Positions 57,418-64,000 of a stretch of 64,000 nt of DNA are shown piece after piece; positions within the stretch are counted from its first letter, which is position 1, and every line of letters starts with the position of its first letter. The stretch is from Devosia submarina (GTDB lineage Bacteria; Pseudomonadota; Alphaproteobacteria; Rhizobiales; Devosiaceae), in assembly GCF_003056345.1 (NCBI RefSeq), contig NZ_PYWB01000011.1, positions 49,844 to 113,843 of the forward strand, read 5' to 3'. The notes beneath the pieces are model-generated. The model did not search any database. It was not told the origin of the DNA and saw nothing but the letters and a program-made list of their open reading frames with translations. The translations under genes were made by a program, and so were the position numbers.

Positions 57418-58653
57418 ATGACGAACGCCGTCGGCCGCTCGCGAACACCAGTTCCACGGGGCCTTACCCGAACCGGGCCGGTGATCCTGTCTTATGGGTT
57501 CCGCCCGTTTTTCCTTGCCGCAGCCATCTGGGGCTTTGGTGCTATGGGACTTTGGGTGCTAGCCCTGTCGGGGAGCTTTACGCTGTCAGTAGCGTATGGG
57601 CCTACCTCATGGCATGCCCATGAGATGCTGTTCGGCTACTCAAGCGCTGCCCTGGCGGGATTCGTGCTCACTACCATTCCCAACTGGACGGGCCGCCTGC
57701 CTGTTTCAGGCTTACCGCTGCTGGGCCTTTTCCTGCTGTGGTGCGCCGGAAGGGTGGCGCTCCTTTGTGCTGACATAGTGGGTTCCGTGCCTGCTGCAGC
57801 GGTGGATTCAATCTTTCTGCCAGTGCTTTTCGCTGTTTGCGCCCGAGAGATCGTCGGTGGAAAGAAATGGAAGGATATCAAGATTGTCAGCGGCATACTT
57901 GCCTTGTCAATTGCCAATATTCTCTTCCATTATTCTGTTATTGGGGGCTACTGGACCGCTACATCTTCGCGTTTGGCAATATCGGCTTATGTGATGTTGA
58001 TCATGATCATCGGAGGCCGCATCCTGCCCAGCTTCACACGCAACTGGCTAAGCAAGCGGGGTGAGATCAGGTTTCCCGTGCCATATAATACATTTGATAC
58101 GTTATCCTTGGTTATTGCTCTCGCCGCCCTTTTCGCGTGGGTCATCAAGCCTGAAGGACCTGTGACGGGCGTATTGTGCTTAGCCGCCTCAGCTGTACAG
58201 GCTTTCAGGCTTTCGCGGTGGCGCGGTTGGACCACCGGCGCTGAAGGCCTGGTTGTGATCCTGCACGCCGCCTATGGTTTTGTGGTCTTAGGCTTCGCCG
58301 CAGTAGCTGCGTCAGCAGTTGGCGTCTTTGATCCGCTGTCAGCGCTTCACGTCATGACCGTAGGCTGTATCGGGACGATGACACTAGCCGTTATGACCCG
58401 CGCCACTCGCGGTCACACAGGCTTGGAACTACATGCGTCACCAATAACTGTCGCGAGCTATGGGGCGATGGTTTTCGCGGCATTGCTTCGGCCGATCGCC
58501 GGAGTTTTGCCTGATGCGTACATGGCACTAGTTTCTCTTTCAGGGGCGGCTTGGATCGCAGCGTTCCTACTTTACCTCATCGAGTATGCGCGGCCACTGG
58601 CAAGCAAACGCAAGTATGCAGATGTCAGACAACGCGGCAAAGACAGCGCTTAA
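57418..58653 (+). CDS. nnrS: NnrS family heme/copper membrane protein
   Basis: A 411-residue polytopic protein with about 12 hydrophobic segments. The NnrS signatures SYGFRPFFLAA, WHAHEMLFGY (His ligands), GGRILPSFTRNWL and MTRATRGHTG are present. NnrS is produced under denitrifying or NO stress and helps protect iron pools from NO. ATG 57418 lacks a strong ribosome site. By eye, the gene is lower in GC than the ribosomal block, which fits acquisition. Confidence 0.9.
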   Translation: MTNAVGRSRTPVPRGLTRTGPVILSYGFRPFFLAAAIWGFGAMGLWVLALSGSFTLSVAYGPTSWHAHEMLFGYSSAALAGFVLTTIPNWTGRLPVSGLPLLGLFLLWCAGRVALLCADIVGSVPAAAVDSIFLPVLFAVCAREIVGGKKWKDIKIVSGILALSIANILFHYSVIGGYWTATSSRLAISAYVMLIMIIGGRILPSFTRNWLSKRGEIRFPVPYNTFDTLSLVIALAALFAWVIKPEGPVTGVLCLAASAVQAFRLSRWRGWTTGAEGLVVILHAAYGFVVLGFAAVAASAVGVFDPLSALHVMTVGCIGTMTLAVMTRATRGHTGLELHASPITVASYGAMVFAALLRPIAGVLPDAYMALVSLSGAAWIAAFLLYLIEYARPLASKRKYADVRQRGKDSA

Positions 58654-59179
58654 GACCCTTGTTCGTCCCCGGTACTGGGATTCAATGGGGTTCGCCTCAA
58701 GTAGCCATGCCTGCATGCATCGAAAGCTCCTTGCCGCTTCCTGCAATCAAGCAGGAGCAATGAGGGCGATGACCTAGAAGATGGGCTGAAAGGCGCCGCC
58801 TTCGGCCGAGAGGTGTTGATGGAGCTTGATTGTTCAACGGACACAACTAGCAGGCCGTGACGGCAATCCTGAGGAAGAGGAGAGTCTGTAGCGGTGCCAG
58901 CTCTTCCTGTCACGCTGCTCGGGTACGACTACAGCCGCCCGGACCAGGATTCAGATCGGAACCGGTCAACGTAATAACCGCATCGCAAACCCTGATGTGC
59001 ATCCCGTACCCGTCGACAAAGGGGTACAGCCTGAGTGCACCCATTGTCAGTTTGCTGATGGTCTCACCGTTCAGAGCTCAGAGACATACTGCCTAGTCAC
59101 GACGAACTCCGTAAAAGAGATGTGAGAGGCGGAAATGCTCCGTTCGGTCTGCTCGGCGCTGTGGTTCTTGTGGTGCATG
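58654..59179. other. Gene-poor region after nnrS
   Basis: About 526 bases. Short frames exist on both strands but none has a ribosome site, family motif or normal codon use. It may hold a decayed gene: the minus strand at about 58925-59080 reads a protein-like stretch of about 45 residues without a start, ending in a stop. Confidence 0.4.
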
Positions 59180-59563
59180 CTACCGAGTGGGAAGTTCGAT
59201 AATTGCCGGGGAAGGGCGTGTGGCGACGTAGCCACCCGCAGCAAACAACATGATTGCAACTGTTGCGCTTACTTGCAGACTTGGTGCTGTGGTGATCAGC
59301 AGCACAGCATAGCTCAGAGCCATCGAGGCGAGGGCACCGCACTTCGTTTTCCGCGAGATCGCTCGTTCACGTCGCCATGCCCGCAGCGTTGGTCCAACTA
59401 CATGATGGTTTAGCATCCAAGCCTCAGCCCGCTTTGACGACCGAGACAGCAGCCAAAGGGCAACCAGCACAAACGGAGTAGTGGGCAGAAGTGGCAGCAC
59501 CGCTCCTAATGCGCCAAGGAGCAACATGAGCCCGCCGAGTGCGAGATAAAGAGCACGGATCAT
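59180..59563 (-). CDS. DUF454 (YbaN-like) membrane protein
   Basis: A 127-residue inner-membrane protein. LYLALGGLMLLLGALGAVLPLLPTTPF-type start with the DUF454 core LPLLPTTPFVLVALWLLSRSS, then HHVVGPTLRAWRRERAI and two further hydrophobic helices. DUF454 genes often occur in heme, denitrification and oxygen-response settings, but the function is unknown. It overlaps the upstream unknown gene by four bases, so the two form an operon. Confidence 0.85.
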   Translation of the reverse strand: MIRALYLALGGLMLLLGALGAVLPLLPTTPFVLVALWLLSRSSKRAEAWMLNHHVVGPTLRAWRRERAISRKTKCGALASMALSYAVLLITTAPSLQVSATVAIMLFAAGGYVATRPSPAIIELPTR

Positions 59564-59946
59564 GTTGCTTGAGCGTCTTGTGAAACCAGGCGCAGAGCCA
59601 GCGAGCCCAGGGATGCCGATTGTGCAACATCTTCAAAGAGGTGTGCCAATTCACCAAAGACGGAGCGGTCGATCTCGGTCCAACTGACTTCTTCCAGTTC
59701 GCTGAGCATTTCTGTCAATGCAACGATGTTCTTAAGGTGCCTTTGTGCTTTCATAACCCGCCAGCGTGCCAGGCGGGAATGTTCAAATGAAATGAAACGC
59801 TGCACAGCTTCGTCCACCTGGGTCTTGCAGACATAGTCAGTGGCTGCTTGGCTGACTGCCAGGCGAATGCGCTGCATCAGTTCGCCGGCGTTTTCCTCTT
59901 CGGTTCTGCACCCGGCCGTCAGTGAGGGAGAAATCATCATGTTCAT
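59560..59946 (-). CDS. Unknown protein in the nitrogen-oxide cluster
   Basis: A protein of about 128 residues from ATG 59946 (AAAGG eight bases upstream); starts at 59940 or 59937 are possible. It is nearly all helical, with segments GELMQRIRLAVSQAATDY, AVQRFISFEHSRLARWR and IVALTEMLSELEEVSW. There is no signal peptide or membrane helix, and I recognise no family. A TTG-N8-CAA box lies 58 bases upstream, and DUF454 is translationally coupled behind it, so it is likely an NnrR-regulated accessory protein. Confidence 0.65.
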   Translation of the reverse strand: MNMMISPSLTAGCRTEEENAGELMQRIRLAVSQAATDYVCKTQVDEAVQRFISFEHSRLARWRVMKAQRHLKNIVALTEMLSELEEVSWTEIDRSVFGELAHLFEDVAQSASLGSLALRLVSQDAQAT

Positions 59947-60003
59947 GGGCGCCGCCTTTAGCGTCGATGCTGATGACAATGCTCCAGAGCGCGTTGCGGC
60001 TTT

Positions 60004-60017
60004 TTGTTCCGGCGCAA
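60004..60017 (-). promoter_or_regulatory. NnrR/Fnr-type box upstream of the unknown-DUF454 operon
   Basis: TTGTTCCGGCGCAA fits TTG-N8-CAA. It lies 58 bases before ATG 59946, the same distance as the next box has to its gene (56 bases), which supports a real promoter position. Confidence 0.6.
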
Positions 60018-60048
60018 GGTTCCGCACAAAAAGTCTTGCTAAGGGGAC

Positions 60049-60732
60049 CTAAAGTCCAGCCAATGCCAGTGGATCTACTGCAAAAAGCGCTGCGTGGCCG
60101 CCATGTAAAATCCAGATTGTGACAATCACTGTGATAGCGCCGGCAACCAAAGAAGGCTTGTCCACCCGCGGTCTTGCACGTCCGGATGCAATAGCTGCGA
60201 ACGGGAGAATGGATGTGTTTCCCTTGTAAACTGACCAGTCAGACCCGAGCCGCCGTTCCGCCTTTCTCTCGTTCAACGGAATGCCCGCCACGGCAAACAG
60301 GAAGAGTGTGCCGAATAGCAAAAGGCTTCTGAGGTCCCCGTTCGGGACAATATGGCTACCTGACCACAGAATGAAACCCCAGAGCTCAGGGTGACGGGTT
60401 ATAGTCGTTATAGCTCCCGGCTGTCCTTCACGGATCATCGAAACGGACGCGGGATTAGGGCTCATCAGCCCTGCCAGCAGGAAAAAGAAGCCTAGAGGCG
60501 TAACGATAATCGTTGTCCAGGCCTGCCACGCCGCAGGATCCCACAAGGGTATGAATTCTGCTCCAAGAGCTGCATGAACAAGCCAGGCGAGTAGAATGAG
60601 CGAAACTATGGAATAGGCGCCTAAATAGGTACGCCGCCCCATAGCTGCGATCAGGTTCGCCCGTAGCTTGGGAATTGTAGGCACAACATGCATCGCCAGG
60701 AATGCCGTGATCGCCAGGAGAAGCTGAGTCAA
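60049..60732 (-). CDS. nnrU: NnrU family membrane protein
   Basis: A 227-residue protein with six or so hydrophobic segments. The NnrU core TRHPELWGFILWSGSHIVPNG and the N-terminal HVVPTIPKLRANLI are present. NnrU is required with NnrS for nitrate/nitric oxide metabolism in Rhodobacter and resembles NnuR/isoprenylcysteine methyltransferase-like membrane proteins in layout. It overlaps the hemerythrin-like gene by four bases. Confidence 0.9.
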   Translation of the reverse strand: MTQLLLAITAFLAMHVVPTIPKLRANLIAAMGRRTYLGAYSIVSLILLAWLVHAALGAEFIPLWDPAAWQAWTTIIVTPLGFFFLLAGLMSPNPASVSMIREGQPGAITTITRHPELWGFILWSGSHIVPNGDLRSLLLFGTLFLFAVAGIPLNERKAERRLGSDWSVYKGNTSILPFAAIASGRARPRVDKPSLVAGAITVIVTIWILHGGHAALFAVDPLALAGL

Positions 60733-61181
60733 TGCAATGTCTCAGTTTCGTGGCAGCCCTGTAACAGCTGCAGCATCGCCCGTTCGGCGTGCACGTGTCG
60801 GCGCACGCTTTCAAAAAAGGAACGCAAGAGATATCCGACTGCGTCGGCAGATATCCCAGAACGTTCTTCTAGAAAAGCTCCAAACAAATCCCGAAGTTCG
60901 TCCGCGGTGCTCCTGTCTGCAATATGTTCCCGGCGCAGCCGCTCAACAGTCATCTTTAGATCAGCACTACTGTAGGCTTCCATCAGAGGAAACAGGATGG
61001 TTTCTTCCAGGAGACTGGTTAGGCCGACTACCTGTTCGACGCTGTCAATCAAATGTAGGTGCCTTGCGACACCCACCCGGTCCGGCAAAGTGTCGGCAAG
61101 CGTTTCAAGGTTGTTACAAACCTCCAGCAACTGATCATAGCCTCTATCCAAAGTGGCAATCTGACTGGCAGACAGCATCAT
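60729..61181 (-). CDS. Hemerythrin-like domain protein
   Basis: A 150-residue four-helix protein. Possible di-iron ligands are in HLHLID, EETILFPLM, RREHIAD and RRHVHAERAM, matching the spacing of hemerythrin HHE repeats, although one N-terminal His is not certain. Such proteins sense or bind O2 or NO, or donate iron for repair (as YtfE/RIC). It begins the nnrU operon and has a TTG-N8-CAA box 56 bases upstream. Confidence 0.75.
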   Translation of the reverse strand: MMLSASQIATLDRGYDQLLEVCNNLETLADTLPDRVGVARHLHLIDSVEQVVGLTSLLEETILFPLMEAYSSADLKMTVERLRREHIADRSTADELRDLFGAFLEERSGISADAVGYLLRSFFESVRRHVHAERAMLQLLQGCHETETLH

Positions 61182-61236
61182 GTTGGATCCTCATCCTTAA
61201 GCTGACCCCACCGTAGCACGAGCGCTGCCGCCGCAA

Positions 61237-61250
61237 TTGATCCAGGTCAA
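61237..61250 (-). promoter_or_regulatory. NnrR/Fnr-type box upstream of the hemerythrin-nnrU operon
   Basis: TTGATCCAGGTCAA matches TTG-N8-CAA and is close to the Fnr palindrome TTGAT-N4-ATCAA. It lies 56 bases before the start of the hemerythrin-like gene. Confidence 0.65.
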
Positions 61251-61289
61251 ACTTCCGGCACTTCCTGATCTCTTGGACGGTGCGATTTC

Positions 61290-61303
61290 TTGAGCTAGGT
61301 CAA
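61290..61303 (+). promoter_or_regulatory. NnrR/Fnr-type box upstream of the DUF2249 gene
   Basis: TTGAGCTAGGTCAA matches TTG-N8-CAA. It is the second box in this divergent spacer and faces the plus-strand DUF2249 gene, 147 bases before ATG 61450. Confidence 0.6.
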
Positions 61304-61449
61304 CATTGGCGATGAATGAAATGACAGAGAAAATGCGGCTTGTTTGATTGGCGACAAGGTAGCGCATCGCTAATCCACGGCATGATCGTGGGGCAATGCG
61401 CTCAAGTGGCGGCGTTTGGCTACAGACTGCCAGGCCATGGGAGAAGGAA

Positions 61450-61944
61450 ATGGATGATCTGGAGCTTGATGTGCGCCCCATCCAGCGAAACGGTGGCGAG
61501 CCCTTAAGCGCGATAATGGGTGTGGTAGGGCGGCTCGCAGAAGGGCAGGGGCTACGCCTCCTGTCTACCTTCAAGCCCGTCCCGCTGTTTTCCATGATGG
61601 CTGCAAAGGGGTTTACGCACGAGGCACAGCCTCTTGAAAATGGCGAATGGTCTGTTGTGTTCAAACCGGCGGGAGATTTCATCGAGGCGCCTCCTCCAGA
61701 AACATGGTCAGCACCCAAATACTATTTAGACTGTACTGAGCCTGAGTCTCCTGAACCCAATAAGCGCATCTTGTCGCGCTTAGGAAAGATGGATAGGGGC
61801 GAGGTACTATTTGCCCTGCTTCATCAAGAGCCTCAGGTTCTTTATCCTAAACTTAGGGAGGGGGGGCATGCCTGGGTCGGCGATTTCGATGAAGACGGTG
61901 ACAACTACCGGATCATGATCCGAGCTGGGGGAAGCTTGTATTAA
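61450..61944 (+). CDS. Protein with two DUF2249 domains
   Basis: A 164-residue protein of two tandem DUF2249 units (about 4-75 and 88-160). Each opens with a beta strand and LDxRP/LDCTEP, has a helix, then an F/L-K-P-V-P-L or QEPQVLYP segment, and ends in GE/DGD-x-Y/W strands. DUF2249 resembles the TusA-like sulfur-carrier fold and is common in denitrification clusters, often with hemerythrin-like proteins. ATG 61450 follows GGGAG at good spacing; an upstream ATG at 61396 is less likely. Confidence 0.8.
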   Translation: MDDLELDVRPIQRNGGEPLSAIMGVVGRLAEGQGLRLLSTFKPVPLFSMMAAKGFTHEAQPLENGEWSVVFKPAGDFIEAPPPETWSAPKYYLDCTEPESPEPNKRILSRLGKMDRGEVLFALLHQEPQVLYPKLREGGHAWVGDFDEDGDNYRIMIRAGGSLY

Positions 61945-62005
61945 CAGAGCTCAGTTTTGGTGATGTCACGAAAGGTGATTGCCTTGCACTCCAGCCCTCG
62001 CTCCG

Positions 62006-62701
62006 CTACGTCCCGTCCTCCGCAAGCGCCCTAAGCCCCTCTGCATCGCGCACCAGCAATTTCTGCCGCCCGCCTGTTACCAGTCCCAGAGCCTCCCACG
62101 CCGACAGTATTCGTGACACCGTGTGCAGCGTAGTCCCGGTCATTTCGGCCAGATCCTGCCGCGAAATGGGGAAGTCGATCCGGACACCGGTGCTCTCTTG
62201 TCTCCCGGCTCGCTCGATCAGCCGCAGCACGGCATGGGCGAGACGCCGCTCCACCTCTTCTGTGGCCATCTCCCGCAAGCGTGTATGAGCTTCCTGTAAA
62301 CGCTGGCCGATGGTTTGCATGGCGTTGATCGCAAGGCTGGGAATCTGCTCGATCAGGGTCCCCCACACTTCCGTCGGCCAGCAAACCACCAGGCTTTCTG
62401 CCGCCGCGAGCGGTGTGCCGGGATAGTCATCTCGCTGCAGCGCCTTGGCGAACCCGAATATGTCGCCCGGATGAACCACCCGCACTATGATCTGCTGGCC
62501 GTCCGGCGTGACCTGGGTAACTTTGAGGCGGCCATGGAGAAGCAGGAAAAAATGGGTGGATGGCTGGCCCTGCTCGAAGACAGCTTTACCCACAGGCACA
62601 CGGCGCAGAGTTGCGCTAGCCAGTAGCCTGCTGAGCTCATCGTCGCTCAGCTGCTCGAACATGGGCAACGAACGCACTACGCTTGGATCGATGCCTGTCA
62701 A
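62006..62701 (-). CDS. nnrR: NnrR-type Crp/Fnr transcription regulator
   Basis: A 231-residue regulator: cyclic-nucleotide-like beta-barrel domain (about 20-120, FEQGQPSTHFFLLLHGRLKV), dimer helix and winged helix (FPISRQDLAEMTGTTLHTVSRILSAWE). There are no N-terminal cysteines, so it is not an iron-sulfur Fnr. The recognition helix has His where Fnr has Glu, as in NnrR. NnrR responds to NO and activates through TTG-N8-CAA. No ATG fits the N-terminus; TTG 62701, preceded by AAGGGC, is the probable start, though the frame is open to 62911. Confidence 0.85.
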   Translation of the reverse strand: MTGIDPSVVRSLPMFEQLSDDELSRLLASATLRRVPVGKAVFEQGQPSTHFFLLLHGRLKVTQVTPDGQQIIVRVVHPGDIFGFAKALQRDDYPGTPLAAAESLVVCWPTEVWGTLIEQIPSLAINAMQTIGQRLQEAHTRLREMATEEVERRLAHAVLRLIERAGRQESTGVRIDFPISRQDLAEMTGTTLHTVSRILSAWEALGLVTGGRQKLLVRDAEGLRALAEDGT

Positions 62702-62972
62702 CTGAATGCCCTTGTTTTTGCTGCGAGCTTTATACGACAGGTTCGCAATACCGCAATGTGACCCGCTCGTTCCCGCGCGCGAAAGTCGAATTCTTTGATC
62801 ATCGGGCCTGTCTCGCCGAACGCTATTTGGCAGGCGCGCATGAGGTATCCCGCCCTTACCATGTTCGGGCATTGCGCTTGAAACTATTAGGACTCTCTCT
62901 CGTTGGCCCATCTGTGCAGGCGGGGGGAAGCCTCCGCCTGAGGTACATCAGTGCAAGAACCAGGAGGATTGC

Positions 62973-63458
62973 ATGAGAGTTTCGGCACTTCCCATAGCAG
63001 CAGGCATCGCCATTTTGATGTCCGCATCGGCAACAATGGCGGCAGACCATCAGGTCCAGATGTTGAACAAGGATTCCGAAGGACGGGCCATGCAGTTCGA
63101 GCCGGCTTTCCTCAAGATCGCACCGGGCGACACCGTGACCTTTGTTGCCACGACCAAGGGGCATAACAGCGAGTCCATTGTGGAGATCATGCCGGAAGGT
63201 GCCACCCCCTGGAAAGGCAAGATCAACCAGGAGATCACCGTCACATTCGATCAGGAAGGCTTCTATGCCTACAAGTGTCAGCCGCACCTGGGCATGGGCA
63301 TGGTCGGCCTGATCCAGGTGGGTGACAGCTCAGTCGAGATTGACCCGGCCCTGATTGAGAAGCTGCCGACACGTCCTGAAGACCGCCTCAAGGAATTGCT
63401 GGCCGAGGCTGCAGCAACGGATGCCGGAACCGAAGCCGCGGCTTCGGCAGCCCAATAA
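62973..63458 (+). CDS. Pseudoazurin
   Basis: A 161-residue type I copper protein that carries electrons to nitrite reductase. Signal peptide to about residue 24 (ASATMAA). Copper ligands His64 (GHNSES), Cys102, His105 and Met110 (KCQPHLGMGM) are intact. The tail after about residue 140 is Ala-rich. ATG 62973 follows AGGAGGATTGC. It precedes nirK by 64 bases. Confidence 0.94.
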   Translation: MRVSALPIAAGIAILMSASATMAADHQVQMLNKDSEGRAMQFEPAFLKIAPGDTVTFVATTKGHNSESIVEIMPEGATPWKGKINQEITVTFDQEGFYAYKCQPHLGMGMVGLIQVGDSSVEIDPALIEKLPTRPEDRLKELLAEAAATDAGTEAAASAAQ

Positions 63459-63465
63459 GTACCAA

Positions 63466-63485
63466 AGGGCCCCCGCTGGGGCTCT
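63466..63485 (+). promoter_or_regulatory. Stem-loop between pseudoazurin and nirK
   Basis: AGGGCCCC pairs with GGGGCTCT (one G-U) around CGCT, followed by TACTT. It is a weak terminator at best and may set the pseudoazurin:nirK ratio. Confidence 0.5.
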
Positions 63486-63522
63486 TACTTCCAGGTTCAC
63501 GACCGAGACCACGGAGAAACAA

Positions 63523-64000
63523 GTGACCAAGAACAAAGAACACGCACCCGTCAAAACTGATGAAGCGGAACACGGTCTGAGCAGGAGAAGTCTGCTGGCC
63601 GGATCCGCCGGACTGACTTTGGGCGCTTTGGGGATACAAGCAGCACAGGCACAAACAGCACATCAGCACACTGCTGCCGGTCAATCTCCTTTTGCCATGT
63701 CGCGTGCTGGCGGCACCAGCCTGAGTGGCCGGCTCTACCAGGTGAACCCCGGAATGACGGAGCATGCCGACATTGCGCATGATCCCACCGACATCCCGCC
63801 TCCGATCGGTCGTCGCGAGCCGCAGACCATTCGCGTGGATCTCGAGACCGTCGAGCTTGAAGCCCATCTCGGGGGGGACAGCGTCTACCGCTATTGGACG
63901 TTCAACGGCCGCGTACCGGGCCCTTTCATTCGCGTGCGCGTCGGCGACACGGTTGAGTGCTACCTCCGCAATGCCGAGGACAGCTGGATGGCCCACAATG
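63523..64000 (+). CDS. nirK: Copper-containing nitrite reductase NirK, N-terminal part
   Basis: The first 159 residues of NirK, cut by the window edge. NirK reduces nitrite to NO in the periplasm. It starts with GTG 63523 after CGGAGAAACAA. A twin-arginine signal (SRRSLLAGSAG) is followed by the family segment REPQTIRVDLETVELE, YRYWTFNGRVPGPFIRVR and the beginning of the copper site (MAHN). The pseudoazurin gene directly upstream is its likely electron donor. Confidence 0.93.
   Translation, partial: MTKNKEHAPVKTDEAEHGLSRRSLLAGSAGLTLGALGIQAAQAQTAHQHTAAGQSPFAMSRAGGTSLSGRLYQVNPGMTEHADIAHDPTDIPPPIGRREPQTIRVDLETVELEAHLGGDSVYRYWTFNGRVPGPFIRVRVGDTVECYLRNAEDSWMAHN

Noticed and set aside
58857..59096. 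A 79-codon plus-strand frame after nnrS
   Set aside because: No ribosome site and unnatural composition; treated as non-coding or decayed.
62756..62806. NnrR boxes in front of pseudoazurin
   Set aside because: Candidates near 62745-62760 and 62800 keep only one half-site; none fits TTG-N8-CAA.

Overview
The window is a chromosomal segment of an alphaproteobacterium of the order Hyphomicrobiales (Rhizobiales), probably close to Devosia. The grounds are: ribosomal proteins that read as alphaproteobacterial; an ATP12-type F1 chaperone; two MipZ division ATPases preceded by a CtrA-type TTAA-N7-TTAA site; a short-type adenylate kinase; a clpP-clpX-lon-HU-tRNA-Val-tRNA-Asp order; and palindromic intergenic repeats of the kind common in this order. 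The order is fairly secure. The genus is a guess from overall resemblance.

Layout. 1-15730: the fusA end, tuf and one continuous translation block (S10, spc and alpha operons) from rpsJ to rplQ, including secY, adk and rpoA, ending in a strong terminator. 15744-31075: housekeeping genes in short units, namely an SDR reductase, a P-loop kinase-like protein, ornithine/lysine decarboxylase, a Deg protease, rarA, a patatin lipoprotein, crcB-rluC, an ATP12 chaperone, a phosphotriesterase-like hydrolase, a sulfate importer (sbp-cysT-cysW without cysA), rimO and a DoxX protein. 31135-40290: a DUF4282 protein, lipB, an orphan fliN, tRNA-Leu(GAG), mgtE, a newly noticed 34-residue membrane peptide, a GST, a DUF1489 protein, tandem mipZ paralogues and a D,D-carboxypeptidase with a SPOR domain. 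40517-46383: a long palindromic repeat, glnA-glnB with a sigma-54-type promoter, tRNA-Leu(UAG), tig and nnr. 46755-56929: the proteostasis block clpP-clpX-lon-HU, interrupted by a divergent pair of citrate synthase homologues (one carrying a DNA-binding domain), a repeat-rich spacer and a TetA-like exporter, then tRNA-Val and tRNA-Asp.

57418-64000: an accessory nitrogen-oxide region starting next to tRNA-Asp. It holds nnrS, a DUF454 protein with an unknown partner, nnrU with a hemerythrin-like protein, a double DUF2249 protein, an NnrR-type Crp/Fnr regulator, pseudoazurin and the start of copper nitrite reductase nirK. Four TTG-N8-CAA sites lie upstream of four of these units and suggest one NnrR regulon: nitrite is reduced by NirK with electrons from pseudoazurin, and the surrounding proteins act in NO response, cofactor support or NO/iron handling.

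The less ordinary parts are the nitrogen-oxide regulon with its unknown members, the HTH-citrate synthase fusion with a palindromic intergenic region, the tandem mipZ pair, the tiny membrane protein, and a mosaic of at least three dispersed repeat families.
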